Part shown: positions 1 to 8,575 of the stretch, one piece after another
Layout: each line of letters opens with the position of its first letter
Position numbering within the stretch: the first letter of the stretch is position 1
Origin: Buttiauxella sp035271705
GTDB taxonomy: Bacteria > Pseudomonadota > Gammaproteobacteria > Enterobacterales > Enterobacteriaceae
Direction: 5' to 3'
Length of the DNA stretch: 64,000 bases
Assembly: GCF_035271705.1 (NCBI RefSeq)
Contig: NZ_DATERI010000212.1
Location: forward strand, 1 to 64,000
Made by a program: the position numbers and the translations under genes
Notes under the pieces: model-generated
What the model was told of the DNA's origin: nothing
What the model saw: the letters and a program-made list of their open reading frames with translations, nothing else
Databases searched by the model: none

Positions 1-1
1 G

Positions 2-238
2 CTGGCGCAGTGCGGGCTGAGCGTGGAGCAGATGGAAAACCAGCTGGAGCCGGAACACACCCCGGAGAGAAAAATCCATCTTTACCACTGCGACCACCGG
101 GGACTGCCGCTGGCACTGATTGACGAAACCGGCGCCATTGCGTGGCAGGCCGAATACGGTGAATGGGGAAACCTGCTGACGGAAGAGAACCTGCATCATC
201 CGCAATAGATTATTCTTCTGCCGGGGCGGCGGCAGTGA
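2..238 (+). pseudogene. Decayed 3' fragment of an Rhs-family gene
   Basis: The frame open from the window edge reads as the end of the conserved Rhs core: the stretch LYHCDHRGLPLALIDE and then AEYGEWGNLL are typical of the last core repeats, which normally continue into an HHxQQ...RLPGQQ stretch and a variable toxin tip. Here a TAG at 206-208 interrupts it just after HHPQ. Reading through the stop still gives a recognisable but damaged continuation (IILLPGRRQ) before a second stop at 236-238. No toxin tip follows. Rhs proteins are large YD-repeat shells that deliver C-terminal toxins, often through type VI secretion. The 5' part lies outside the window, so I cannot tell whether the upstream gene is otherwise intact. 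A gene deliberately ending here is unlikely because the lost part is needed to close the core. Confidence 0.75.
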
Positions 239-423
239 ACTTAATGCGGCTATTACATATTCAGAGTCCAAGTCTTTACCGACATCTGGAGTAATTAATT
301 TTGCAGGTGCGATGTAATGGTCAACAAACTCAGGAAACTCCCACTGTCCGGTTCCCTAAGTTTTTTCATGGACACATAACGATAATCCACCATCATGTCT
401 GTCAGAGCGGTTGCAAACAGAAA
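239..423. other. Degenerate stretch between Rhs remnant and flk
   Basis: No complete gene is seen. On the minus strand, roughly 239-355, a frame without its own start reads like protein (GQWEFPEFVDHYIAP, then ITPDVGKDLDSEY), preceded by a TAG and by a short out-of-frame piece near 365-400. This looks like the broken tail of a coding region in opposite orientation to the Rhs fragment. I do not recognise the family. It may be debris from the same Rhs locus. Confidence 0.25.
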
Positions 424-1428
424 CTAAACCACTATCCACAGCAACGCCATCACCACAACCAGTGCAACCAACGCCATACCTGGTCGCGCACTCACGACTT
501 TCATTGGCTCGATAAAAGGCGCCCAGATTGGGTTGGCTATTGGCTGAATATTGTGGGTTTCAAGCGCTGCTGGCTGGCGTTCTGCCCGCTTCAAAAATAC
601 TTGATTCAAAATATCCTGCACTTGCGAGTTGGTCAGCAACGTCTGCGGCGTTGCCTGGAAACGTTGCAGGGAATAATCGGTCATCTCTTGCCATTCAGCG
701 GGTTCAAGTGGCTGTTTAAGGGCGGCCTGGAGGGTATGCAACGTCGGCGAGTGCTGTTGGCTCAATGTCTGACGGGCCTGCAGCCATGTGGTCAGCAAGG
801 TGAAGTGTTTTGCCGGGATCAGATCCCCCGTTTTTACCCCAGAAAGCTCAAGCATAGACTGCCAGATCAGTTTACCGGACTCGCCCGTCGCGGCAGTAAG
901 CTTGGCAACTTGTTTATTTAAGGCGTTATGTTCAGCCGGAAGCAGCGGGCGATCGGTCGCCTGACGCTGTTGCGGTTGCGGGATCGCCAACTGGTTATTT
1001 TGCAATAACGTCAGGACGCTTTTTAATTGCTCGGGCGTAAGTTGGCTAAGGGCAGTCTGGCCAAATTGCTGGCGAATATAGTCGCTAACAGCCTGGCGAT
1101 TATTGCCTTGAGGCAGAAGCTCGCTGAGCTGTTGAACCACCTGGCGCGTGGCGTGAGTAGTCTGCGCATTGTTCAGACGCTGATTGAGATTTTGTTCGGC
1201 CGCCGGGAAGTGACGCGATAATAAAGGCGTTTCACTTTTTAGCCCCAGATCATGCTTAAGTCCCGCCCACACTTCGGCACTCTGTTGTTGATTGAGTGCA
1301 ACAAGGCGCGTGACCAAACGTTCAAGAACAGTACGTTGCTGACTGGAAAGCGGAAGCTCGCCGGCCGCAGACGGTGTGGAGGGCGGTTCCCCCGGAGGGC
1401 GTGCAGTCACCCCCTGAATGGGTTGCAT
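424..1428 (-). CDS. flk: Flagellar biosynthesis regulator Flk
   Basis: 334 residues, close to the E. coli family length. Flk is an inner-membrane-anchored cytoplasmic protein that influences the flagellar hook-length and secretion-specificity switch. The sequence shows the expected build: a proline-rich N-terminus, a long helical body with conserved PLLPAEHNALN and LIWQSMLELSGVK segments (about residues 160-205), and one C-terminal hydrophobic anchor in the last 20 residues (ALVALVVVMALLWIVV). It is divergent from pdxB, about 100 bases away, as in other enterobacteria. The downstream side borders the Rhs remnant, where E. coli has other genes, so a rearrangement or insertion point lies there. 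Identification is secure by length, anchor and neighbour. Confidence 0.93.
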   Translation of the reverse strand: MQPIQGVTARPPGEPPSTPSAAGELPLSSQQRTVLERLVTRLVALNQQQSAEVWAGLKHDLGLKSETPLLSRHFPAAEQNLNQRLNNAQTTHATRQVVQQLSELLPQGNNRQAVSDYIRQQFGQTALSQLTPEQLKSVLTLLQNNQLAIPQPQQRQATDRPLLPAEHNALNKQVAKLTAATGESGKLIWQSMLELSGVKTGDLIPAKHFTLLTTWLQARQTLSQQHSPTLHTLQAALKQPLEPAEWQEMTDYSLQRFQATPQTLLTNSQVQDILNQVFLKRAERQPAALETHNIQPIANPIWAPFIEPMKVVSARPGMALVALVVVMALLWIVV

Positions 1429-1531
1429 AGTCTAAAATCCTTTATCGATCCCCGGCTCAAGTATGCCAGGACGCCAGATTATGGCACACTATTGGGCTTA
1501 TTCTCGACGATTAACAGACAGGTAGCGTAAC

Positions 1532-2668
1532 GTGAAAATCCTCGTTGACGAAAATATGCCCTATGCACGCGAATTGTTTAGCCGCCTTGGCGATGTAACT
1601 GCGGTGCCAGGTCGCCCGATCCCAGTTTCAGAACTGGCGGATGCCGATGCATTAATGGTGCGTTCGGTCACTAAAGTGAATGCTGATTTACTCGAAGGCA
1701 AGGGGATTAAGTTTGTCGGTACGGCAACGGCGGGCACTGACCACGTTGACGAACACTACCTTGAGCGCGCGGGCATCGCTTTTTCAGCAGCCCCAGGTTG
1801 TAACGCTATCGCTGTTGTCGAATACGTCTTTTCTTCACTGTTAATGTTAGCTGAACGTGATGGCTTCGAACTGACCGACCGCACGGTGGGTATTGTCGGT
1901 GTCGGTAACGTTGGCTCACGTTTGCAGGCACGTCTGGAAGCTTTCGGCGTGCGGACGCTGCTTTGCGATCCTCCTCGTGCGAGTCGTGGCGATGCCGGTG
2001 ATTTCCAGCCGCTTGAAACCCTGGTGCGTGAAGCCGATGTACTGACGTTCCACACGCCGCTGTTCAAAGACGGCCCATACAAGTCGCTGCATCTTGCCGA
2101 TGAAAAACTGATCTCAAGCCTCAAACCTGGCACCATTCTGATTAATGCTTGCCGTGGCCCGGTGGTGGATAACACCGCGTTGTTGAAATGCCTGGAGAAC
2201 GGGCAGGATCTTAGCGTGGTGCTGGATGTTTGGGAGCCCGAGCCTGCGCTTAATGTGGCGTTGCTCGATAAAGTCGATATAGGCACGGCACACATCGCAG
2301 GCTACACGCTGGAAGGCAAAGCGCGTGGCACCACGCAAGTGTTTGAAGCATTCAGCGAGTTTATTGGTCAGAAACACCAAGTGGCGTTAGATACTTTGCT
2401 GCCCGCTCCGGAATTTGGCCGCATCACACTGCATGGTCCGCTTGATCAGCCGACACTCAAAAGACTGGTTCATCTGGTGTATGATGTGCGCCGCGATGAC
2501 GCACCGCTGCGTAAAGTGGCGGGAATTCCAGGTGAGTTTGACTCGTTACGTAAAAACTATCTGGAACGCCGTGAATGGTCATCATTATATATTCAGTGTG
2601 ATGATGAAACTGCGGCACAAACACTGCAAAAACTCGGTTTTAGTGCGGTTTATAACCCCGCTCGATAA
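1532..2668 (+). CDS. pdxB: Erythronate-4-phosphate dehydrogenase
   Basis: 378 residues. PdxB oxidises 4-phosphoerythronate to 2-oxo-3-hydroxy-4-phosphobutanoate, the second step of the DXP-dependent pyridoxal phosphate pathway, in the cytoplasm. It belongs to the D-isomer-specific 2-hydroxyacid dehydrogenases: NAD-binding motif GIVGVGNVGSRL near residue 120, the family signature around ILINACRGPVVD (about 204-215) with the substrate arginine, and the catalytic histidine near residue 254 in GTAHIAGYTLEG. The C-terminal PdxB dimerisation domain follows (about 290-378). The first codon is an annotated GTG-type start at 1532 giving MKILVDENMPYA. It begins the pdxB-usg-truA-dedA gene run. Confidence 0.97.
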   Translation: MKILVDENMPYARELFSRLGDVTAVPGRPIPVSELADADALMVRSVTKVNADLLEGKGIKFVGTATAGTDHVDEHYLERAGIAFSAAPGCNAIAVVEYVFSSLLMLAERDGFELTDRTVGIVGVGNVGSRLQARLEAFGVRTLLCDPPRASRGDAGDFQPLETLVREADVLTFHTPLFKDGPYKSLHLADEKLISSLKPGTILINACRGPVVDNTALLKCLENGQDLSVVLDVWEPEPALNVALLDKVDIGTAHIAGYTLEGKARGTTQVFEAFSEFIGQKHQVALDTLLPAPEFGRITLHGPLDQPTLKRLVHLVYDVRRDDAPLRKVAGIPGEFDSLRKNYLERREWSSLYIQCDDETAAQTLQKLGFSAVYNPAR

Positions 2669-2680
2669 CCCTAATCTTTT

Positions 2681-2720
2681 GTCCCACTGGAGCTGAAATC
2701 CGGTGGGACGCTGTTTTATT
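2681..2720 (+). terminator. Hairpin between pdxB and usg
   Basis: An 11-bp stem (arms 2681-2691 and 2699-2709, one G-T pair, 7-base loop) is followed by a weak T-rich run. It lies within an otherwise co-directional gene group, so it more likely attenuates or stabilises the upstream message than ends transcription fully. Confidence 0.5.
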
Positions 2721-2739
2721 AAGTCTGGAGTAAACCAAC

Positions 2740-3753
2740 ATGTCTGAAGGCTGGAATATTGCCGTTTTAGGTGCCACGGGTGCCGTAGGCGCAGCTGTGA
2801 TTGAACTGCTTGCCGAACGCCAGTTCCCGGTTGGTGAATTGTATGCCCTGGCGCGTAATGATAGCGCGGGTGAAAACATTCGTTATGAAGGCAAAACGGT
2901 GATGGTTCAGGATGCTGAATCATTTGACTGGACTCAGGTTCAGCTCGCGTTCTTCGTCGCAGGTGTTGCAGCTTCGGCGCGTTTCGCTGAAGAAGCGACG
3001 AACGCGGGTTGCCTGGTGATTGACTCCAGCGGCCTGTTCGCAATGGAACATGATGTGCCGTTGGTCGTGCCTGACGTCAATCCTTTTGTGTTGGGTGAAT
3101 ACCGCAATCGCAACCTGGTTGCTGTTGCTGATAGCTTGACCAGCCAGTTGCTGACTGCTTTGAAGCCGCTGATTGAACAAGGGGGGTTGTCGCGTATTCA
3201 GGTGACCAATTTACTGGCGGCTTCTGGTCGCGGTAAAAGAGCTGTTGATGCGCTGGCCGGACAAAGTGCGCGTTTGCTCAACGGTTTGCCAATCGAAGAC
3301 GAAGATTTATTTGGCCGCCAGTTAGCCTTCAACATGCTGCCTTTAGTACCAGACGCGGAAGGCAGCGTAAGTGTTGCACGTCGACTGGTGAACGAAGTGC
3401 GTAAAGTGCTGCAGGACGAAGGTGTGATGATTTCTGCAAGCATGGTTCAGGCACCGGTGTTTTATGGTCACGCACAAATGGTGAACTTCGAAGCGATGCG
3501 CCCGCTGGCCGCAGAAGAAGCGCGTGATGCGTTTGGCCAGTTTGAAGACATTGAAATTTCAGAAGAAGGGCAGTTCCCGACTCAGGTTTCCGATGCCTCC
3601 GGTAGCGCACATATCTCCATTGGCTGTATCCATAATGATTACGGCATGCCGGAGCAGATCCAATTCTGGTCTGTTGCTGATAACGTTCGTTTCGGTGGCG
3701 CACTGATGGCGGTGAAAACGGCTGAAAAATTAGTGCAGGAGTATATGTACTAA
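2740..3753 (+). CDS. usg: Usg, aspartate-semialdehyde dehydrogenase homologue
   Basis: 337 residues, the full family length. Usg resembles aspartate-semialdehyde dehydrogenase (Asd/USG-1 family): NAD(P)-binding motif AVLGATGAVGAAVIELL at residues 6-22, and the domain order of Asd. The catalytic cysteine expected in Asd is not evident: the corresponding region reads SLTSQLLTALKPL, so it is probably not an active Asd. Its physiological role is unknown to me. It overlaps truA by one base (stop TAA 3751-3753, ATG from 3753), indicating translational coupling in the pdxB-usg-truA operon. Confidence 0.92.
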   Translation: MSEGWNIAVLGATGAVGAAVIELLAERQFPVGELYALARNDSAGENIRYEGKTVMVQDAESFDWTQVQLAFFVAGVAASARFAEEATNAGCLVIDSSGLFAMEHDVPLVVPDVNPFVLGEYRNRNLVAVADSLTSQLLTALKPLIEQGGLSRIQVTNLLAASGRGKRAVDALAGQSARLLNGLPIEDEDLFGRQLAFNMLPLVPDAEGSVSVARRLVNEVRKVLQDEGVMISASMVQAPVFYGHAQMVNFEAMRPLAAEEARDAFGQFEDIEISEEGQFPTQVSDASGSAHISIGCIHNDYGMPEQIQFWSVADNVRFGGALMAVKTAEKLVQEYMY

Positions 3754-4586
3754 TGTCCGACGAGTTGCCTACTCCCTCAATACAGGAAATAAGCCCACTC
3801 CGTAAGATTGCACTTGGCATTGAATACGACGGCAGCAAATATTACGGCTGGCAGCGGCAGAACGAAGTCCGCAGCGTACAGGAGAAGCTTGAAAAAGCGC
3901 TCTCTAAAGTGGCAAACGAACCTATTAACGTGCTTTGTGCTGGGCGAACGGATGCTGGGGTGCACGCCACCGGGCAGGTTGTGCATTTCGAAACCCGTAT
4001 GGATCGTAAAGATGCGGCATGGACTCTGGGTGTAAATGCGAATTTACCTGGAGACATTGCAGTGCGCTGGGTTAAAACTGTGCCGGACGATTTCCACGCC
4101 CGGTTCAGTGCCACGGCGCGTCGCTACCGTTATGTCATCTATAACGAACGGCTGCGTCCTGCGGTGATGGGGCAGGGAGTGACGCACTTTTATCACCCTC
4201 TGGACACAGACCGTATGCACCGTGCAGCACAGTGTTTGTTGGGTGAGAACGACTTTACGTCATTCCGCGCAGTGCAGTGCCAGTCGCGTACACCGTGGCG
4301 CAACCTGATGCACATCACCGTGACACGTTATGGTTCATACGTCGTGGTAGACATCAAAGCGAACGCGTTTGTGCATCATATGGTGCGCAACATTGTTGGC
4401 AGTTTGATGGAAATTGGTTGTGGTAATCAACACGAAAACTGGATGGCAGAATTGCTTGCGGCGAAAAATCGCAAGCTGGCAGCCGCCACCGGTAAAGCAG
4501 AAGGCTTGTACTTAGTCTCAGTTGATTATCCTGAACATTTTGCGTTGCCTAAACCCTCGATGGGGCCACTTTTTTTAGCTGACTGA
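3753..4586 (+). CDS. truA: tRNA pseudouridine(38-40) synthase
   Basis: 277 residues. TruA converts uridines 38-40 of the tRNA anticodon stem-loop to pseudouridine. The catalytic aspartate is in the conserved GRTDAGVHATGQVVHF motif (about residues 64-80). Further family blocks are VNANLPGDIAVRWVK, FHARFSATARRYRY and ANAFVHHMVRNIVGSLMEIG. The N-terminus carries about seven extra residues relative to the E. coli protein as I recall it. The start at 3753 overlaps the usg stop and has GGAG about 10 bases upstream, supporting coupled translation. Confidence 0.96.
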   Translation: MSDELPTPSIQEISPLRKIALGIEYDGSKYYGWQRQNEVRSVQEKLEKALSKVANEPINVLCAGRTDAGVHATGQVVHFETRMDRKDAAWTLGVNANLPGDIAVRWVKTVPDDFHARFSATARRYRYVIYNERLRPAVMGQGVTHFYHPLDTDRMHRAAQCLLGENDFTSFRAVQCQSRTPWRNLMHITVTRYGSYVVVDIKANAFVHHMVRNIVGSLMEIGCGNQHENWMAELLAAKNRKLAAATGKAEGLYLVSVDYPEHFALPKPSMGPLFLAD

Positions 4587-4610
4587 CGCCAGTCGAAAAG
4601 GTAGATAACT

Positions 4611-5270
4611 ATGGAATTTATCCGCTTTATTATTGATTTTATTCTGCACATTGATGTGCATTTAGCGGAGTTGGTTGCGCAGTATGGTGTCTGGGTTTAT
4701 GCCATTCTATTTTTAATTTTGTTCTGCGAAACCGGTCTGGTGGTGACGCCATTCTTGCCTGGCGATTCATTGCTGTTCGTTGCCGGTGCGTTGGCAGCAT
4801 TGCCAGGTAACGATCTGAACGTGCATACCATGGTTATCCTGATGGTGATTGCGGCTATTGTGGGCGACGCCGTAAACTACACCATCGGACGGCTGTTTGG
4901 AGAAAAACTCTTCAGCAACCCGGACTCAAAAATCTTCCGCCGCAGTTATCTTGATAAAACACACGCTTTTTACGAGCGTCATGGCGGAAAAACGATTATC
5001 CTCGCGCGCTTCGTACCGATTGTGCGAACCTTCGCACCGTTTGTCGCAGGGATGGGGCATATGTCCTATCGTCATTTTGCGATGTTCAACATCGCGGGTG
5101 CGTTGCTGTGGGTATTGTTGTTTACCTACGCAGGCTACCTGTTTGGCGATTTGCCAATCGTGCAGGAAAACCTGAAATTACTGATTGTAGCGATTATCGT
5201 GCTGTCGATTTTGCCTGGCGTAATTGAAGTTATTCGCCACAAACGTGCAGCCAAACACCTGCAAAAGTAA
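4611..5270 (+). CDS. dedA: DedA family membrane protein
   Basis: 219 residues, typical for DedA. These inner-membrane proteins are thought to move lipids such as undecaprenyl phosphate or phospholipids and are needed for envelope integrity. The sequence has re-entrant and transmembrane hydrophobic segments (about 20-45, 50-85, 140-170, 180-205), the conserved FCETGLVVTPFLPGDSLLF motif, and the characteristic FVPIVRTFAPFVAG arginine motif near residues 135-150. It lies 24 bases after truA and upstream of accD, the standard order. Confidence 0.93.
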   Translation: MEFIRFIIDFILHIDVHLAELVAQYGVWVYAILFLILFCETGLVVTPFLPGDSLLFVAGALAALPGNDLNVHTMVILMVIAAIVGDAVNYTIGRLFGEKLFSNPDSKIFRRSYLDKTHAFYERHGGKTIILARFVPIVRTFAPFVAGMGHMSYRHFAMFNIAGALLWVLLFTYAGYLFGDLPIVQENLKLLIVAIIVLSILPGVIEVIRHKRAAKHLQK

Positions 5271-5408
5271 CCCCATCGCGCGGTTCGACCACTTTTTTAT
5301 CCAAAGTCGCGGGCCGTTATGTTTTAATGAGCACCATTTATGGTCTGGGGCAGGTCAAACTGCCACAGAAAAACTGGCATCGACCAGGTTCAAGCAGAAA
5401 GGTCATCA

Positions 5409-6329
5409 ATGAGCTGGATTGAACGAATTCTCAATAAGAGCAATATTACCCCTACCCGTAAGGCGAGTATCCCTGAAGGGGTGTGGACTAAATGCGATAG
5501 CTGTGGCCAGGTTCTGTACCGTGCCGAGCTAGAACGCAATCTTGGAGTTTGCCCAAAATGCGATCATCACATGCGCATGTCCGCGCGCGATCGCTTGCAT
5601 AGCCTGTTTGATGAAGGTTCGATGTTTGAGTTGGGTAGTGAGCTTGAGCCAAAAGATATTCTCAAGTTTAAAGATTCCAAAAAGTATAAAGACCGTCTGG
5701 CATCAGCCCAGAAAGAAACTGGTGAGAAAGATGCACTGGTGGTCATGAAAGGCACGCTCTATCACATGCCTGTTGTTGCTGTGGCGTTTGAGTTCGCCTT
5801 TATGGGCGGTTCTATGGGTTCTGTTGTGGGCGCGCGTTTTGTTCGTGCCGTTGAACAGTCTCTGGAAGATAGTTGCCCACTGATCTGCTTCTCCGCTTCT
5901 GGTGGCGCACGTATGCAAGAAGCGCTGATGTCGCTGATGCAAATGGCAAAAACCAGTGCTGCACTGGCGAAAATGCAGGAGCGCGGTCTGCCGTATATTT
6001 CGGTTCTGACTGACCCAACAATGGGTGGCGTATCTGCAAGCTTTGCGATGCTGGGTGATCTCAATATTGCTGAGCCAAAAGCGCTGATCGGCTTTGCAGG
6101 CCCGCGTGTTATCGAACAAACCGTTCGTGAAAAACTGCCGCCGGGCTTCCAGCGCAGTGAGTTCCTGATTGAAAAAGGGGCGATCGATATGATCGTTCGT
6201 CGTCCAGAAATGCGCCTGAAACTGGCAAGCGTTCTGGCAAAACTGACAAATCAGCCAGCGCCAAATCCTGAAGCGCCGCGTGAGCCGATAGTGGTTCCGC
6301 CAGCACCGGCAGAAGGTCACCAGGCCTGA
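5409..6329 (+). CDS. accD: Acetyl-CoA carboxylase carboxyltransferase beta subunit
   Basis: 306 residues from the ATG at 5409 (MSWIERILNKS); a longer frame from 5340 exists but the family starts at this position. AccD pairs with AccA to transfer carboxyl from biotin to acetyl-CoA, making malonyl-CoA for fatty acid synthesis. An N-terminal four-cysteine zinc ribbon (C29, C32, C48, C51) precedes the crotonase-fold carboxyltransferase domain, with the oxyanion-forming motifs FSASGGARMQEALMSLMQM and DPTMGGVSASFAMLGD. The C-terminal tail is proline/alanine rich. It is followed by a strong terminator. Confidence 0.97.
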   Translation: MSWIERILNKSNITPTRKASIPEGVWTKCDSCGQVLYRAELERNLGVCPKCDHHMRMSARDRLHSLFDEGSMFELGSELEPKDILKFKDSKKYKDRLASAQKETGEKDALVVMKGTLYHMPVVAVAFEFAFMGGSMGSVVGARFVRAVEQSLEDSCPLICFSASGGARMQEALMSLMQMAKTSAALAKMQERGLPYISVLTDPTMGGVSASFAMLGDLNIAEPKALIGFAGPRVIEQTVREKLPPGFQRSEFLIEKGAIDMIVRRPEMRLKLASVLAKLTNQPAPNPEAPREPIVVPPAPAEGHQA

Positions 6330-6337
6330 TTGTTAAT

Positions 6338-6370
6338 AAGGGCAGGCCGAATAGGTCCTGCCCTTTTTCT
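6338..6370 (+). terminator. Terminator after accD
   Basis: Seven-bp GC-rich stem (GGGCAGG 6340-6346 with CCTGCCC 6357-6363) followed by TTTTT at 6364-6368: a standard intrinsic terminator separating accD from folC. Confidence 0.88.
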
Positions 6371-6395
6371 TGAACCGTAGCGTAGAGCGGGCATC

Positions 6396-7664
6396 ATGGA
6401 AAAAACTCAAACACCTCAAGCCACGTCGCCCTTGGCCACGTGGCTTTGTTATCTTGAAAACCTCCATTCTAAAACCATCGAGCTTGGTCTAGATCGCATC
6501 AAAAAAGTGGCTGCAACACTCGATGTACTGAAACCTGCCCCGACGGTGTTTACTGTCGCCGGGACGAATGGGAAAGGCACAACCTGTCGCACACTGGAAA
6601 GAGTCTTGATGGCGGCAGGATATAGCGTCGGTGTTTACAGTTCACCTCATCTGGTGCGCTACACCGAGCGTGTTCGCGTTCAAAGTGAAGAACTGGACGA
6701 GGCTTACCATACGGCGTCATTTGCCCAAATTGAAGCCGCGCGCGGCGAAACCTCACTAACCTATTTCGAGTACAGCACCTTGTCGGCGTTGTTGCTGTTT
6801 AAGCAGTTGGCGGTTGATGTGGTGATTCTTGAAGTCGGTTTGGGTGGGCGCCTGGACGCAACCAATATCGTCGATGCCGATGTGGCTGTCGTCACCAGTA
6901 TCGCTCTTGATCACACCGACTGGCTGGGGCCGGACCGTGAAAGTATCGGGCGTGAAAAAGCCGGTGTCTTCCGTGGTGGAAAACCTGCTGTGGTCGGAGA
7001 GCCGGATATGCCGCTGACCATCGCTGATGTGGCGGTTGAAAAAGGCGCTCATTTGCTGCGTCGCACAGTGGACTGGTCTTACAGCGTTGAAGAGAATAGC
7101 TGGAGCTTCAAAGACGCGCAGGGCGAACTGAGCGGGCTACCGTTGCCATTGGTGCCTCAACCGAATGCGGCAACGGCACTGGCAGCACTGCGTGCAAGTG
7201 ATCTGAAAGTTAGCAATGGCGCTATTATTCAAGGGATTAAAGAGGCCACATTACCAGGGCGATTCCAGGTTATTTCGCATGCACCATTGGTTATTCTTGA
7301 TGTGGCGCACAATCCCCATGCGGCGGCTTATCTTGCCGGGCGGCTGGCAGAATTGCCAAAACGTGGTCGCGTGCTGGCGGTCATTGGTATGCTGCATGAT
7401 AAAGACATCGCCGGTACGTTGGCATGTTTGTCCCCTCAAGTGGATAGCTGGTATTGTGCTCCGTTAGAAGGGCCGCGCGGTGCAAGTGCTGAACAGCTGA
7501 TTGAACATCTCGGTCAAGGTGAAGTCTACGACACGGTAGCCCAGGCTTGGTATGCTGCAATGAAGGCAGCAACAGAAAATGATACCGTGCTGGTGTGTGG
7601 TTCATTTCATACAGTAGCCCACGTAATGGAAGCGCTGGACACGGAGAAAGCAGGTGGCGAGTAA
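6396..7664 (+). CDS. folC: Dihydrofolate synthase / folylpolyglutamate synthase
   Basis: 422 residues, the same length as E. coli FolC as recalled. It adds glutamate to dihydropteroate and then extends the polyglutamate tail of folates, using ATP. The Mur-ligase-type P-loop is at about residues 53-62 (VAGTNGKGTT), the omega-loop region follows (YSSPHLVRYTERVRV), then EVGLGGRLDATNIV and DHTDWLG, and the C-terminal ligase domain contains DVAHNPHAA. The dedD gene begins 11 bases before its end, showing operon coupling. Confidence 0.96.
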   Translation: MEKTQTPQATSPLATWLCYLENLHSKTIELGLDRIKKVAATLDVLKPAPTVFTVAGTNGKGTTCRTLERVLMAAGYSVGVYSSPHLVRYTERVRVQSEELDEAYHTASFAQIEAARGETSLTYFEYSTLSALLLFKQLAVDVVILEVGLGGRLDATNIVDADVAVVTSIALDHTDWLGPDRESIGREKAGVFRGGKPAVVGEPDMPLTIADVAVEKGAHLLRRTVDWSYSVEENSWSFKDAQGELSGLPLPLVPQPNAATALAALRASDLKVSNGAIIQGIKEATLPGRFQVISHAPLVILDVAHNPHAAAYLAGRLAELPKRGRVLAVIGMLHDKDIAGTLACLSPQVDSWYCAPLEGPRGASAEQLIEHLGQGEVYDTVAQAWYAAMKAATENDTVLVCGSFHTVAHVMEALDTEKAGGE

Positions 7665-8385
7665 GTTTCAAAATCGATTAGTCGGAACCATCATTCTGGT
7701 CGCTCTGGGGGTCATTATCCTGCCAGGGCTGCTTGATGGTCAGAAAAAGCATTATCAGGATGAGTTTGCAGCCATTCCTCTGGTTCCAAAACCGGGTGAT
7801 ACCGATGAGCCGGACATGCTGCCTGCTGCGACTCAGGCACTCCCTTCGCAGCCACCGGAAGGTGCTGCTGAAGAAGTTCGTGCGGGTACGGCGGTCGCAC
7901 CTGGGCTGGATATCGCTTCGCTACCTGGCGATAGCGGTGCGGGTATAGACGAAGTGCCTGTTACCCGTGATCAACCAAAACCGAAGCCAGTGGTTGAGAA
8001 GCCAAAACCAAAGCCGGTCGAAAAACCGCAGAGCAAAGCCGAGATTTCTCAAACTGAAGAACGTCTGGCGATGATGAACGAAGAACCGGTGCCAGAGCCT
8101 GTAAAACCTGCGAAGCAAGAAACCGCTGAGAAGGCACCGACTGGGCAAGCCTATGTTGTACAACTCGGTGCGTTGAAAAATGCCGACAAAGTAAATGAAA
8201 TTGTTGGTAAACTGCGCGGCGCAGGGTTCAATGCTTTCACCTCACCATCCACACCAGTTCAGGGGAAAATTACTCGTATTCTGGTGGGGCCGGAGGCCTC
8301 GAAAGACAAACTCAAGTCTTCATTAGGCGAGATGAATTCGCTTTCCGGGCTAAGTGGCGTAGTGATGAATTACACGGCGCGATAG
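7654..8385 (+). CDS. dedD: Cell division protein DedD (SPOR domain)
   Basis: 243 residues, starting at GTG 7654 inside folC. DedD is a bitopic inner-membrane protein recruited to the division septum, where its SPOR domain binds denuded peptidoglycan. There is one N-terminal membrane segment (about 9-26, LVGTIILVALGVIILPGLL), a long low-complexity linker with repeated KPKP and EKP motifs (about 105-165), and a C-terminal SPOR domain beginning at AYVVQLGALKNADKVNEIV (about 168). The linker is some 20 residues longer than the E. coli one as recalled, which is normal for this variable tether. Confidence 0.93.
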   Translation: MASKFQNRLVGTIILVALGVIILPGLLDGQKKHYQDEFAAIPLVPKPGDTDEPDMLPAATQALPSQPPEGAAEEVRAGTAVAPGLDIASLPGDSGAGIDEVPVTRDQPKPKPVVEKPKPKPVEKPQSKAEISQTEERLAMMNEEPVPEPVKPAKQETAEKAPTGQAYVVQLGALKNADKVNEIVGKLRGAGFNAFTSPSTPVQGKITRILVGPEASKDKLKSSLGEMNSLSGLSGVVMNYTAR

Positions 8386-8441
8386 CTTTCCCGTCATTCA
8401 CGTGAAAGCACCCGCGGAGCCCCGGCAAAAGGGCAAATTCT

Positions 8442-8480
8442 TAATGGCGTTGAGCATTTTTTCAACGCCATTATTTATTT
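8442..8480 (+). terminator. Terminator after dedD
   Basis: A perfect 12-bp stem (8442-8453 with 8462-8473) around a T-rich loop, followed by TTTATTT. It ends the folC-dedD unit before the PurR-controlled cvpA promoter. Confidence 0.8.
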
Positions 8481-8501
8481 ACGCGAGGGAAGGAAATCCC
8501 T

Positions 8502-8530
8502 ACGCAAACGTTTTCTTTTTCTGTTAGAAT
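8502..8530 (+). promoter_or_regulatory. PurR operator and promoter of cvpA-purF
   Basis: ACGCAAACGTTTTCTT at 8502-8517 matches the PurR box consensus closely. A -10 element TAGAAT lies at 8525-8530, putting the operator over the -35 region, so PurR with hypoxanthine or guanine would block polymerase. This is the arrangement known for the E. coli cvpA-purF operon. Confidence 0.88.
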
Positions 8531-8575
8531 GCGCCCCGAACTGGACGTCAGGGCGATTTGTCGTGAGATTTGTTC

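Noticed and set aside
301..921. Plus-strand frames opposite flk
   Set aside because: They overlap flk antisense and have no recognisable product.
2740..3753. usg as a functional asd
   Set aside because: The position expected for the catalytic cysteine reads as a serine/threonine-rich stretch, and the gene order is that of usg.
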